A stretch of 64,000 bases of DNA from Lysobacterales bacterium. Lineage in GTDB: Bacteria; Pseudomonadota; Gammaproteobacteria; Xanthomonadales; SZUA-36. The notes under the pieces are model-generated. The model was not told the DNA's origin. It did no database searches and worked only from the letters and a program-made list of their open reading frames with translations. Each line of letters opens with the position of its first letter. The first letter of the stretch is position 1. Position numbers and translations under genes: made by a program. Positions 30,993 to 39,866 of the stretch are shown piece after piece. The DNA lies in assembly GCA_014238945.1 (NCBI GenBank), contig JABAAB010000070.1:31090-95089 (forward strand), given 5' to 3'.

Positions 30993-31236
30993 CCAATCAC
31001 CATGAGATAGAAAATATGTCCAATTTTCTCTTGTAAATCCGCGTCTCTGCCACCACATGAAATTGACGCGCACCGGCTTTAACAGTCAGTGTGTACGATT
31101 TGTTTCGTGTACCCGTTGTGTTGAGGCCTTATTATTTCACAACATCCGGTCAGCCGCAGTTTTTAGCGGTTGGTAAACTTGCAAAAGTGGCCCGTTTCCG
31201 GATAATGCGGGCGGGTGTTTGTCAGGAGACCAACAG

Positions 31237-31662
31237 TTGCAACAATTGATTGAATTTGCTGGTAACCATGCCTTGCTGGCTGCCGGGTTTGTCGGTGTCA
31301 TCGGTATGATTATCTGGTCCGAATTGAGCCGTTTGAATCGTGGGTACCTTGAATTGACCCCGTCGCAGGCTGTGCGCAAGATTAACGCAGGAAATACATC
31401 TATTGTCGACATATCAGCGGCGTCAGATTTTTCCAAAGGCCACCTTGCAGGAGCAAAGCATGTTGCCCTGTCAAGATTCTCAAAACCGGACCCGGAAATT
31501 GAGAAATTGAAAGACGATGCGTTGCTGGTGGTTTGTAAAAATGGCCAAACCGCACACCAGGCAGCCACTCGTTTGGTAAAGTTAGGCGCGTCTGATGTGG
31601 CCGTTCTCAAGGGTGGCACCGTGCAATGGAAGGCGGATCAATTCCCACTTTCGAAAAAGTGA
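31237..31662 (+). CDS. Membrane-anchored rhodanese-like protein (YibN type)
   Basis: A 141-residue protein with an N-terminal membrane segment (HALLAAGFVGVIGMIIWSEL) and one rhodanese domain. The catalytic Cys lies in VVCKNGQTA, so sulfur transfer is plausible. I chose the TTG at 31237 because AGGAG precedes it by 8 bases; a TTG at 31219 lies upstream of that site. It heads the rhodanese-secB-gpsA group as yibN does in E. coli, but grxC, found between them there, is absent. The specific partner is unknown. Confidence 0.85.
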   Translation: MQQLIEFAGNHALLAAGFVGVIGMIIWSELSRLNRGYLELTPSQAVRKINAGNTSIVDISAASDFSKGHLAGAKHVALSRFSKPDPEIEKLKDDALLVVCKNGQTAHQAATRLVKLGASDVAVLKGGTVQWKADQFPLSKK

Positions 31663-31761
31663 TTGCCTGTCTGATTTAACAAACAATCGGATAAGACAAT
31701 ATTATTGTGATCTCATTATGATGAGTGATCCAAACCAATCTGACCCAAGGATAGAATAATC

Positions 31762-32265
31762 ATGGCAGAAGAACAGAATCAGGAAGCAGTAGCACAGGAG
31801 CAGCAACCCCAGTTTCAGCTCCAAAAACTCTACATAAAGGACGTATCGTTCGAGCTTCCCCACGCACCACAAATTTTTCAGGAAGACGGACAGGTCGAAA
31901 TCAAGATGAACCTGGCACAAAGAGTCGAAAAACTCGCTGATGGGGTTCAGGAAGTTGTATTAACTGTGACGGTTACTGCAAACCTGGGTGAAAAGACGGC
32001 CTATCTTGCTGAAGTTCAACAGGCCGGTATTTTTGCCATTTCCGGATTAAACGAGCAATCAGCACATGCGGCCGTAAACACATTGTGTCCACATACGCTC
32101 TTTCCCTATGCGCGCCGTGCAATTACAGACCTGGTGGCGGACGGTGGGTTTCCCCCACTGGTATTGCAGCCGATTAATTTTGACCAGATTTATGCACAGC
32201 GTATGCAGGAAGCCCAGGAGCAGGCCAGCGAGTCAGATGATTTTGAATTCCAGGGTAACGCCTGA
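31762..32265 (+). CDS. secB: Protein-export chaperone SecB
   Basis: Cytosolic tetrameric chaperone that holds precursors unfolded and delivers them to SecA. The 167-residue protein contains the family core LQKLYIKDVSFELPHAPQIF, EVVLTVTVTANLGEKTAYL, and the NTLCPHTLFPYARRAITDLV segment near residues 108-128. AAGGA lies about 10 bases upstream of the ATG. It is 99 bases after the rhodanese gene and 12 before gpsA. SecB is essentially proteobacterial, supporting the assignment of the organism. Confidence 0.97.
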   Translation: MAEEQNQEAVAQEQQPQFQLQKLYIKDVSFELPHAPQIFQEDGQVEIKMNLAQRVEKLADGVQEVVLTVTVTANLGEKTAYLAEVQQAGIFAISGLNEQSAHAAVNTLCPHTLFPYARRAITDLVADGGFPPLVLQPINFDQIYAQRMQEAQEQASESDDFEFQGNA

Positions 32266-32277
32266 ACCAGGTGTTGA

Positions 32278-33297
32278 ATGAGCGCTAATTCGCGCGTAAT
32301 TACCGTGCTGGGGGCGGGATCCTGGGGGACCGCCCTGGCCCTGCAATTGGATCGGAGAGGCACCAGCAGTATTTTGTGGGGTCGTAATCCTGATCACCTG
32401 GCTCAAATCAATGCCAGTAGAAGTAACCAACGTTACCTGCCCGGTATTTCTATCCCGGCTTCCATACGGATCGAGACTGATTTGCTCACTGCAGTCAGGG
32501 CCGCAGACCACGTGTTGCTGGTAATTCCCAGCCATGCTTTTGCCGATACGATCAGATCCATAGTCCCGGTGCTTACCCCAAAGCAGGGCATTGCTTGGGG
32601 ATGCAAGGGGTTTGAACCTGGCAGCGGTCGATTGTTGCACCAGGTCGCAACAGATCTGTTGCCTGAAAATACACCCGTAGCAATCGTGACCGGCCCATCA
32701 TTTGCTCAGGAAGTTGCCAATAATCTACCCACAGCAGTGACGGTTGCAGGACCGGTGAACAGGTTTACTGCCGATTTGGCCTCCGCCTTGCACGGTGATC
32801 GATTTCGGGTCTATACCAGTGATGATATTACCGGGGCCGAACTCGGTGGGGCAGTAAAAAACGTCCTGGCCATAGCCACGGGAATATGTGACGGCATGAG
32901 ACTGGGTGACAATGCCCGTGCAGCTCTGATTACACGTGGTTTGGCGGAGATGATGCGTTTGGGTGGCGCAATGAATGCAAAGCCCGAAACACTGATGGGT
33001 CTGGCAGGGGCAGGTGACCTGATCCTGACCTGCACGGGCGACTTATCCCGCAACCGGCAACTGGGCCTGCTACTTGGGCGCGGGAATACACTCAATCAGG
33101 CATTGGAGGATATCGGCCAGGTTGTTGAAGGCGTCAATAGCTCAGCCGAAGTTCGGCGACTTGCCATCACCTACGGCATCAAGATGCCGATATCGAAACA
33201 GATAAACGGCATCATCCATGAGGGCTGGAATCCTGAGGAGGGTGTGGTGCGGTTGCTTGCCAGGGAACAAAAGGCTGAGTACGGGGATCACGCTTAA
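32278..33297 (+). CDS. gpsA: NAD(P)-dependent glycerol-3-phosphate dehydrogenase
   Basis: Makes sn-glycerol 3-phosphate from dihydroxyacetone phosphate for phospholipid synthesis. The 339-residue protein has the Rossmann motif GAGSWGTALA at residues 12-21. The VTGPSFAQEVANNLPTAVTV segment, the catalytic Lys in GGAVKNVLAIATG and MGLAGAGDLILTCTGDLSRN are all present. It follows secB by 12 bases, the conserved secB-gpsA order, and its end converges with trmL after 25 bases. Confidence 0.97.
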   Translation: MSANSRVITVLGAGSWGTALALQLDRRGTSSILWGRNPDHLAQINASRSNQRYLPGISIPASIRIETDLLTAVRAADHVLLVIPSHAFADTIRSIVPVLTPKQGIAWGCKGFEPGSGRLLHQVATDLLPENTPVAIVTGPSFAQEVANNLPTAVTVAGPVNRFTADLASALHGDRFRVYTSDDITGAELGGAVKNVLAIATGICDGMRLGDNARAALITRGLAEMMRLGGAMNAKPETLMGLAGAGDLILTCTGDLSRNRQLGLLLGRGNTLNQALEDIGQVVEGVNSSAEVRRLAITYGIKMPISKQINGIIHEGWNPEEGVVRLLAREQKAEYGDHA

Positions 33298-33322
33298 TTA
33301 CGCTACACCCCAATGGGTACCG

Positions 33323-33787
33323 TCAGGAGCCACCTTTGAAATCAAGTTGCCGCCATGCTTCGAACAAGCCAACCGCAACGCTGTTTGAAAGGTTGAGACT
33401 GCGTGAAGACCGGGCCATGGGTAGGCGGAGCCGGTTTCCAGGATCGATTTCAGTCAGGATGGAGTTCGGCAAACCTCGTGTTTCCGGACCGAAAAGCAAG
33501 CCATCACCAACGGCATATTCAGCCTTGTCGTACAGCTTGCAGCCCCGGGTTGTAAAGGCCCACAAGGTCATATTCGGATGGGCTTTTCTGAACGCTTTCC
33601 AATTCAAATGCCGGTGCACGCTGGTCATATGTGAATAGTCAAGTCCAGCTCGCCTGAGACGCGCATCATCCAGATGGAAACCCAGAGGTTCAACCAGGTG
33701 CAAATAGGTATTCGTGTTGGCACATAAACGGATTATATTGCCGGTATTGGGCGGGATTTCCGGTTGATACAGGATGATGTGTAGCAT
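33323..33787 (-). CDS. trmL: tRNA (cytidine/uridine-34 2'-O)-methyltransferase
   Basis: SPOUT-fold methyltransferase modifying the wobble base of leucine tRNAs. The 154-residue protein starts [20 protein letters not shown], typical of TrmL. It has the knot motifs [11 protein letters not shown] and [20 protein letters not shown] near the C-terminus, which form the S-adenosylmethionine pocket. Location beside gpsA/secB matches E. coli. A strong hairpin lies 20 bases upstream of its start. Confidence 0.96.
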   Translation of the reverse strand: MLHIILYQPEIPPNTGNIIRLCANTNTYLHLVEPLGFHLDDARLRRAGLDYSHMTSVHRHLNWKAFRKAHPNMTLWAFTTRGCKLYDKAEYAVGDGLLFGPETRGLPNSILTEIDPGNRLRLPMARSSRSLNLSNSVAVGLFEAWRQLDFKGGS

Positions 33788-33807
33788 AAACCACCGTCTG
33801 AAATTAG

Positions 33808-33844
33808 CAGCGCCCTGCCGGCTGATATATCGGGCAGGGCGCTG
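33808..33844 (-). terminator. Strong hairpin between acidic-protein gene and trmL
   Basis: A perfect 12-base stem (CAGCGCCCTGCC and GGCAGGGCGCTG) encloses a 13-base loop. On the minus strand it is followed by CTAATTT, a weak U-tract. It lies about 43 bases after the stop of the acidic-protein gene and 20 bases before the trmL start. It is probably a terminator for the former, though it could also attenuate read-through into trmL. Confidence 0.6.
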
Positions 33845-33887
33845 ATTATAACGGTTCCAGTCTTTTCTTTGAAAGTTTAGATGGTGC

Positions 33888-34481
33888 TTACTGGTCGGTG
33901 TCTATATCTTTCTTTATCACGATGATCTTGTGGTTGCCGTCTTCTGAATGGATCTCATGGAGTTCTTCAAGATCCATTTCGTCACCATCTGAAATCCAGA
34001 CCATATTGTCGCTGCACTCGGTATCTTCATCGTCTGATGAGCATGAGAGTTCAATGCTTTTGTGCATGACAATATTTCCAACTTCATGAGCTTCCCAGTC
34101 AATATCGTGATCTCCATCAGCGGCCATGATAAATACATTTTTTTCGCATTCATCGCCATCGGCGCAGATAACTTCTATCTTCTTGCTGAAGTGGTGTTTC
34201 TGATGCATACCACCGCTCTCGATATCCATATCGAGCAATTCACCATCCACATAGACTTCGACGCCATCGGCAGTGCGAACGAGATCCACTATTTTGCCAC
34301 TTTCTGTTTCGATGGTCTGGGACTCACCTACGCCCAGGTTGCTGATGTCGGTTTCTGATAACTCAAAATCATCGGTCATAAGAGCAATGATCACTTTTTC
34401 TTCACCGCTGGCCTGAGCGCTGGTGGCAGCCAGGAAAGCAATGACAGCCACGCAAAATACGGGCTTCAGATACTGTTTCAT
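33888..34481 (-). CDS. Exported acidic protein with tandem Cys/DGD repeat, unknown function
   Basis: A 197-residue protein with a clear signal peptide (to about ASG, residue 26) and a very acidic mature part. I do not recognise a named family. Residues 26-90 contain [15 protein letters not shown] and [14 protein letters not shown], an all-beta-looking segment. Residues 102-134 and 143-177 align as two repeats: each has a Cys pair (106/112 and 147/156) enclosing acidic residues, then an Asn, a DGD triplet (122-124 and 165-167) and a His-Glu (132-133 and 175-176). Metal or calcium binding is a guess from composition. GGAGA lies 8 bases upstream of the ATG. It stands alone, divergent from nrdJa. 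Confidence 0.75.
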   Translation of the reverse strand: MKQYLKPVFCVAVIAFLAATSAQASGEEKVIIALMTDDFELSETDISNLGVGESQTIETESGKIVDLVRTADGVEVYVDGELLDMDIESGGMHQKHHFSKKIEVICADGDECEKNVFIMAADGDHDIDWEAHEVGNIVMHKSIELSCSSDDEDTECSDNMVWISDGDEMDLEELHEIHSEDGNHKIIVIKKDIDTDQ

Positions 34482-34506
34482 AAGAGAATCTCCAAATTTT
34501 TTTGAA

Positions 34507-34587
34507 TTTGCGACGAAACGAAAGCCCGTATTTCAAGGCTTTCGTAGCTTCTTTAATAGACGCAGCTTAGCAATAAAACGTCGCAAA
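34507..34587 (-). promoter_or_regulatory. Nested inverted repeats in leader of the acidic-protein gene
   Basis: Two perfect 9-base stems are nested. The outer is TTTGCGACG (34507-34515) with CGTCGCAAA (34579-34587). The inner is ACGAAAGCC (34518-34526) with GGCTTTCGT (34537-34545). Between the inner hairpin and the outer right arm, two AGCTT copies might form a third small stem. The block begins 26 bases upstream of the ATG at 34481, inside the expected 5' leader. It matches no riboswitch class that I can recall. Confidence 0.5.
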
Positions 34588-34697
34588 CTCTGTAAGCCGA
34601 TGAATTTCAGTCATTATTTTCCAGGTTGACTCAAATTACCATACGCCCAAGTACATTTGACAGTGCCGATTCCCATCGGTATTGTTTACCCCCTCAG

Positions 34698-34713
34698 ACA
34701 CAATATCTTGTGT
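34698..34713 (+). promoter_or_regulatory. NrdR box 1
   Basis: ACACAATATCTTGTGT matches the NrdR consensus (acaCwAtATaTwGtgt) at all but one position. NrdR represses ribonucleotide reductase operons when dATP is high. It lies 73 bases before the nrdJa ATG and may overlap the -35 (TTGTGT at 34708-34713). Confidence 0.85.
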
Positions 34714-34729
34714 TATTCGAGCGGGATAG

Positions 34730-34745
34730 GCACAATAGCTTGTGT
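34730..34745 (+). promoter_or_regulatory. NrdR box 2
   Basis: GCACAATAGCTTGTGT is a second, less perfect NrdR site, 32 bases (three helical turns) after box 1, the spacing typical of NrdR pairs. Its left half contains CACAAT (34731-34736), a possible -10 at 17 bases from the box 1 TTGTGT. Confidence 0.8.
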
Positions 34746-34785
34746 CGTTAATCAAATAAAACCAAATAATTAAATAGGATATTTC

Positions 34786-36933
34786 ATGGGAAGTGTGCGG
34801 ATTGAGGCCATAGGCACTGATATTCAAACAGTTCCTTTCCAGGAAGCGTCCCTGGACATTTGGGATAAAAAGTACCGGTTAAAGTCCAAAATCGGCGAGT
34901 GTATCGATGCCGATATCGACGATACCTACAAAAGAGTCGCACGCGCGATATCCAAGGTGGAAAAAACCAGGGAACTGCGCGAACAGTGGTTTGAGTCTTT
35001 TTTATGGGCCTTACGGCGTGGCGCAATACCAGCTGGAAGAATTACATCCAACGCCGGGGCGAAAGAGCATAAGCCCGCGACATCAACCATTAACTGCACT
35101 GTTTCAGGGACCATCAATGACTCAATGAATGGCATTCTGGACAAGGTGCACGAAGCCGGATTGACATTGAAAGCAGGCTGCGGCATCGGCTATGAATTCT
35201 CAACCCTGCGCCCGAAAGGAGCATACGTTTCAGGTGCGGGTGCGTATACTTCCGGACCGCTGAGTTTCATGGATATCTATGACAAGATGTGCTTCACCGT
35301 TTCATCGGCCGGCGGTCGCCGCGGTGCCCAGATGGCAACCTTTGAGATCGGTCACCCCGATGCGATAGAATTTATCCGGGCGAAGCGGGAAGATGGCCGG
35401 TTGCGTCAATTCAACTGCTCATTATTGATTACCGATGAATTCATGCAGGCCGTTGCCGATGACAAGGACTGGTCACTGGCTTTTCCCATCACGCCTCAGG
35501 AGGCCGTCGAACTGGATCTGGACAACCCGGAGCAAGTGCTTTGGCGCGAGTGGCCACTGACAGAAGTCTACGTCACAAGAGAAGACGGTCTTGTGGCATG
35601 TAAGGTATACAAGAACGTACCGGCGCGCCGTATGTGGGACATGATCATGTCGTCAACCTACGACTTTGCCGAGCCGGGGTTCATCCTGATCGACCGTATC
35701 AATGAAATGAACAATAATTGGTTTTGCGAAAACATTCGCGCGACCAATCCATGTGGTGAACAACCCTTGCCGCCTTATGGTGCCTGTCTGCTTGGATCAA
35801 TAAATCTGACCCGGTTTGTTGAACAACCGTTCACCAAGGCCGCAAAGTTCAACTGGGAGGAGTATGAAAAAGTTGTAAAAATCTTCACCCGCATGCTGGA
35901 CAACGTGGTGGAAATTAATGGCCTGCCCCTGGGTAAGCAACGCGATGAAATTGAGCGCAAACGCCGACATGGAATGGGTTTTCTTGGCCTGGGATCCACA
36001 TTGGCATTGCTGGGTATGAAATATGGGTCGGCTGAATCACTGGTGTTTACCGAGAAAGTAGCTCGAGAGATGGCTGTTGCCGGATGGCGGGAAGGACTGC
36101 AACTGAGTCGTGAAAAGGGCCCCGCTCCGGTGATGCTGGAGGAATTCGAGGTAACGGCCGAAATGTTGCGTAAACGACCGGAGATGGGCTCGGATGGATA
36201 CGAACTGGGCGATTCGATCAGCGGCGCTGTATTGCATACCAAATACAGTCGGTACATGCAGCAGATGGCGGATATTGAACCTGAACTTGTCGAAGCACTG
36301 GCTAAGGAGGGTGCACGCTTCACACATCACACATCAATTGCGCCCACCGGCACCATTTCACTGTCACTTGCCAACAATGCGTCCAATGGTATTGAGCCAA
36401 GTTTTGCGCATCACTATAGCCGCAACATAATACGTGAAGGCAAAAAGAGTAAGGAAAAAGTCGAGGTGTTCAGCTACGAGTTGCTGGCTTACCGCGAATT
36501 GGTGAACGCGATTGCCATGCCCGGTTCGGAAGAGAAAAGCACCAAATTGCCGGCGGAATTTGTTTCGGCAGACGAGATAACCCCCACCGAACACGTAAAC
36601 ATCCAGTCGGCTGCGCAAAAATGGATAGACTCTTCAATCTCCAAGACCGCGAACGTGCCGACCGATTATCCCTATGAAGATTTCAAAGACATCTATACCT
36701 ATGCTTATGACAAGGGTTTGAAGGGGTGTACGACATTTCGCTTTAACCCCGAAGCATTTCAGGGTGTCCTGGTGAAAGAGGAAGATCTGGCCAATACCAC
36801 CTACCGTTTCGTACTGGATGACGGTGAGGTTGTCGAGGTCAAGGGCAATGAAGAAATTGAATACGATGGCGAGATCCATACCGCAGCCAACTTGTTCGAC
36901 GCCCTGAAGGAAGGGTACTACGGTAAATTTTAG
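34786..36933 (+). CDS. nrdJa: Adenosylcobalamin-dependent ribonucleotide reductase, catalytic subunit
   Basis: Class II enzyme reducing ribonucleotides to deoxyribonucleotides with a cobalamin-derived radical, so it needs no oxygen and no separate radical subunit. The 715-residue protein has the 10-stranded barrel signatures: the LKAGCGIGYEFSTLRPKGA segment, the active-site NPCGEQPLPPYGACLLGS and TSIAPTGTISLSLANNASNG. AGGA lies 7 bases upstream of the ATG. The C-terminal redox-active cysteines are not on this chain but on the following gene, the split arrangement known as NrdJa/NrdJb in Pseudomonas. The operon sits behind paired NrdR boxes. Confidence 0.94.
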   Translation: MGSVRIEAIGTDIQTVPFQEASLDIWDKKYRLKSKIGECIDADIDDTYKRVARAISKVEKTRELREQWFESFLWALRRGAIPAGRITSNAGAKEHKPATSTINCTVSGTINDSMNGILDKVHEAGLTLKAGCGIGYEFSTLRPKGAYVSGAGAYTSGPLSFMDIYDKMCFTVSSAGGRRGAQMATFEIGHPDAIEFIRAKREDGRLRQFNCSLLITDEFMQAVADDKDWSLAFPITPQEAVELDLDNPEQVLWREWPLTEVYVTREDGLVACKVYKNVPARRMWDMIMSSTYDFAEPGFILIDRINEMNNNWFCENIRATNPCGEQPLPPYGACLLGSINLTRFVEQPFTKAAKFNWEEYEKVVKIFTRMLDNVVEINGLPLGKQRDEIERKRRHGMGFLGLGSTLALLGMKYGSAESLVFTEKVAREMAVAGWREGLQLSREKGPAPVMLEEFEVTAEMLRKRPEMGSDGYELGDSISGAVLHTKYSRYMQQMADIEPELVEALAKEGARFTHHTSIAPTGTISLSLANNASNGIEPSFAHHYSRNIIREGKKSKEKVEVFSYELLAYRELVNAIAMPGSEEKSTKLPAEFVSADEITPTEHVNIQSAAQKWIDSSISKTANVPTDYPYEDFKDIYTYAYDKGLKGCTTFRFNPEAFQGVLVKEEDLANTTYRFVLDDGEVVEVKGNEEIEYDGEIHTAANLFDALKEGYYGKF

Positions 36934-36946
36934 GTAGATCAAGAAA

Positions 36947-37675
36947 ATGACGATTAAGATCACAAAGAATATAGCGGGCTATGAAGTAGTCAAGCCGGAA
37001 GAAGACGAGGCTGCCCGGAAGGCCGCCAGGGAAGAAAAGGAGTCCCGCTCCAAGGCCAAGATCATCCATATGACCGAAAAAGTCATGCGACCAGAAGGTA
37101 TGGAGGCGCTTGAAGGGTCCACCTACAAAATAAAAACACCACTCGATGATCACGCAATGTATGTCACCATCAACGACATCATACTCAATCCTGGTACCGT
37201 ACATGCCCAGCGCCGGCCATTTGAAATATTCATCAACTCCAAGAACATGGATCACTTTCAATGGATTGTTGCACTTACCCGCCTGATGTCAGCAGTCTTC
37301 AGAAAGGGGGGGGATGTCACTTTCCTTGCGGAGGAATTGCAGGCAGTGTTCGACCCGAAAGGAGGTTATTTCAAACCGGGTGGCAAGTTCATGCCTTCCA
37401 TAATTGCCGAGATCGGTGATGTTATTGCGCACCACATGCAAAAAATTGGTCTCATGGCGAAAGAGGAGTTATCAGAACAACAACAATTGATACTTGATCA
37501 GAAGCGTGCTGAGGCCGAAGCTACCGAGGAAAAAAAAACTTTAGCTGAATCAGCCGGAGAGGACTCTGAATACCCTGCGTCGGCGACCCTGTGTCATAAG
37601 TGTCGCACCCGGGCCGTGGTGGTGATGGATAATTGTGCGACCTGCCTGTCCTGCGGTTATTCCAAATGTGGATAA
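36947..37675 (+). CDS. nrdJb: Ribonucleotide reductase NrdJb, C-terminal redox subunit
   Basis: Companion of the split class II reductase. The 242-residue protein has a conserved middle (MYVTINDIILNPG, FEIFINSKNMDHFQWIVALT) that continues the reductase architecture. A basic/acidic helical linker follows, and the Cys-rich tail CHKCRTRAVVVMDNCATC then LSCGYSKCG probably shuttles electrons from thioredoxin or glutaredoxin to the active site. It follows nrdJa by 13 bases. Both subunits are required in Pseudomonas, from established work. trxA at 4.1 kb is a candidate reductant. Confidence 0.9.
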   Translation: MTIKITKNIAGYEVVKPEEDEAARKAAREEKESRSKAKIIHMTEKVMRPEGMEALEGSTYKIKTPLDDHAMYVTINDIILNPGTVHAQRRPFEIFINSKNMDHFQWIVALTRLMSAVFRKGGDVTFLAEELQAVFDPKGGYFKPGGKFMPSIIAEIGDVIAHHMQKIGLMAKEELSEQQQLILDQKRAEAEATEEKKTLAESAGEDSEYPASATLCHKCRTRAVVVMDNCATCLSCGYSKCG

Positions 37676-37801
37676 AGGCCAGGTCACTGCGCTGACCACG
37701 GTCTTGAGGATGGGGCTCACTGGTACCAACCTGACAGCCGGGTTGATAATTCTGATCGGATTATTGCACCCGGGACGAGAATTCGCTGCTATGATGCCCC
37801 A

Positions 37802-39163
37802 ATGTTGTTACCCAGAGAACTTATAAGAGCAAAACGCCAGGGCCAGGTGTTGGACGAAGGGGTTCTGCGGGACTTTATCACCGGGATCACTTCCGGTGAG
37901 GTAAGCGATGCACAGATAGGTGCGTTCACCATGGCAGTGCATTTTCGCGGTATGAACATAGCGGAGCAGGCTGCGTTGACACTTGCAATGCGCGATTCCG
38001 GGCGTTGCCTGAGCTGGTCTGATCTGGATGGCCCGGTGTTGGACAAACATTCCACCGGTGGTGTTGGGGATCTCGTCAGTCTCGTGCTGGCACCCATGCT
38101 GGCTGCCTGTGGTGCATATGTGCCCATGATTTCCGGACGTGGCCTGGGTCACACAGGTGGAACCCTGGACAAACTGGAAAGCATTCCGGGATTCATGGTA
38201 AATCCGTCTCGCCAGTTATTCAGCCGCACGGTTCACACCACTGGATTGGCCATGACCGGGCAAGGGTCGGACCTGGCCCCGGCTGATGGCCGGATCTATG
38301 CTATTCGTGATGTCACAGCGACCGTCGACTCTATTCCCTTGATCGTAGCTTCCATCCTATCCAAGAAACTGGCGGAAGGTCTTGATGCCCTGGTGCTTGA
38401 TATCAAGACTGGAAATGGCGCTTTCATGAATGAGAGAAACCGGGCTCGGGATCTTGCTGCAAACCTGGTCGAGGTCTCAGAAACGGCAGGATTGCCATGT
38501 CGTGTGGTAATTACTGACATGAACCAGCCCCTGGCGCACAGCGCAGGAAATTCATTGGAAGTTTGCGAGGCAATCCAATTTCTCAAAGGCGAATTTCAGC
38601 AATCCAGACTTGCCGAAGTTGTTCTGTCCCTGGGTTGTGAACTGCTAATATTGGGTGATCTGGCTTCAACTTCAAAAGCTGCCCGAAAAATGCTGAACAG
38701 CGTGCTGGAATCAGGTTCGGCTGCAGAGCATTTTGCCCGCATGGTGAGTATGCAGGGTGGACCTTCAGACCTGTTTGAGCAAACGGTGAATTACTTTGCC
38801 CCGGCACCTGTGATTCGACCTTTGGCAGCCGCAAAGGACGGTTGTATTGAATACATAGATACCCGGTCTGTGGGATTGTTAGTAGTAACTTTGGGTGGTG
38901 GACGCAGTTCAATGGGTGACAGTATTGATCATCGTGTCGGTCTGTCGCGCTTATGCAGTGTAGGAGACCGGGTGGATCGGGGAGACCCTTTACTCACCAT
39001 CCACGCTGCAGATGAAAACGCATGGCAGGAGGCCGCAGCCACACTGAATGAGGCCATTGTTATTGGACGTAGAACGGATCCACTGCCGGCAATCTACGAA
39101 CGTTTTTCGAGACCTGTAAGAGACCTGGTAAAGGAAAAAAATGACTGGAACACCTCATATTGA
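37802..39163 (+). CDS. deoA: Thymidine phosphorylase
   Basis: Cleaves thymidine or deoxyuridine to base and deoxyribose 1-phosphate in the cytosol. The 453-residue protein carries the family signature DKHSTGGVGDLVSLVLAPML (phosphate loop) and SGRGLGHTGGTLDKLE. The KTGNGAFM segment and the C-terminal LGGGRSSMGDSIDHRVGL are also present. Its stop overlaps the deoD start by 23 bases, so deoA, deoD and cdd are translationally linked. The gene begins 126 bases after nrdJb, linking salvage to deoxynucleotide synthesis. Confidence 0.96.
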   Translation: MLLPRELIRAKRQGQVLDEGVLRDFITGITSGEVSDAQIGAFTMAVHFRGMNIAEQAALTLAMRDSGRCLSWSDLDGPVLDKHSTGGVGDLVSLVLAPMLAACGAYVPMISGRGLGHTGGTLDKLESIPGFMVNPSRQLFSRTVHTTGLAMTGQGSDLAPADGRIYAIRDVTATVDSIPLIVASILSKKLAEGLDALVLDIKTGNGAFMNERNRARDLAANLVEVSETAGLPCRVVITDMNQPLAHSAGNSLEVCEAIQFLKGEFQQSRLAEVVLSLGCELLILGDLASTSKAARKMLNSVLESGSAAEHFARMVSMQGGPSDLFEQTVNYFAPAPVIRPLAAAKDGCIEYIDTRSVGLLVVTLGGGRSSMGDSIDHRVGLSRLCSVGDRVDRGDPLLTIHAADENAWQEAAATLNEAIVIGRRTDPLPAIYERFSRPVRDLVKEKNDWNTSY

Positions 39164-39866
39164 AGCGAACCAGGGCGATTTTGCCCGCACGGTACTGATG
39201 CCGGGTGACCCGCTCAGGGCCAAGGCGTTAGCTGAAGATCACCTTGAAAATGTGAGACAGGTAAACAGGGTAAGAAATATGCTCGGGTTTACTGGTTCCT
39301 ATCGGGGGACCCCTGTTTCCATCATGGGCTCAGGTATGGGAATGCCATCGATCAGTATCTATGCCCACGAGTTATTTGATCACTACAACGTGCAGCAAAT
39401 TATTCGTATTGGCACCTGTGGTGGCCTTTTACCGGATATGCAGGTGGGTGACCTGGTACTGGCCGCGGCTGCAAGTACCGATTCAGCCATGAACCGCCAG
39501 CGCTTCAGTGGCTGGGATTTCGCTGCCGGCGCAGATTTTACCTTGTTGCGTAATGTCCACGAGGGTGGACTTCAAAGGGGACTCAACATACGCACCGGTA
39601 ATGTGTTGTCAACGGATTGGTTTTACCATCCAGATACAAAATTTATCGAAAAAGTACAGAAAATGGGGATACTCGCCCTGGATATGGAATCTGCGGCCCT
39701 GTATGCATTGGCGCATCAGTTCGGTAGACGTGCGCTGACGATCCTGTCAGTCAGCGATGTCATTCCCACTGGTGAGCAGGCCTCGCATGCGGAACGTGAA
39801 AGTGCCTTTGGTGCGGTCATACATGTCGTACTTGATGCTCTGAAAGACGGAAACACCGAATCTTGA
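39141..39866 (+). CDS. deoD: Purine nucleoside phosphorylase DeoD type
   Basis: Hexameric phosphorylase splitting purine (deoxy)nucleosides. The 241-residue protein shows VLMPGDPLRAKALAE (phosphate-binding Arg), SGMGMPSISIYAHEL, IRIGTCGGL, ALDMESAALYALA and the catalytic Asp in SVSDVIPTGE. Length and motifs separate it from the trimeric type. The start ATG lies 23 bases inside deoA, and the stop overlaps the TTG of cdd by 4 bases. Confidence 0.96.
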   Translation: MTGTPHIEANQGDFARTVLMPGDPLRAKALAEDHLENVRQVNRVRNMLGFTGSYRGTPVSIMGSGMGMPSISIYAHELFDHYNVQQIIRIGTCGGLLPDMQVGDLVLAAAASTDSAMNRQRFSGWDFAAGADFTLLRNVHEGGLQRGLNIRTGNVLSTDWFYHPDTKFIEKVQKMGILALDMESAALYALAHQFGRRALTILSVSDVIPTGEQASHAERESAFGAVIHVVLDALKDGNTES

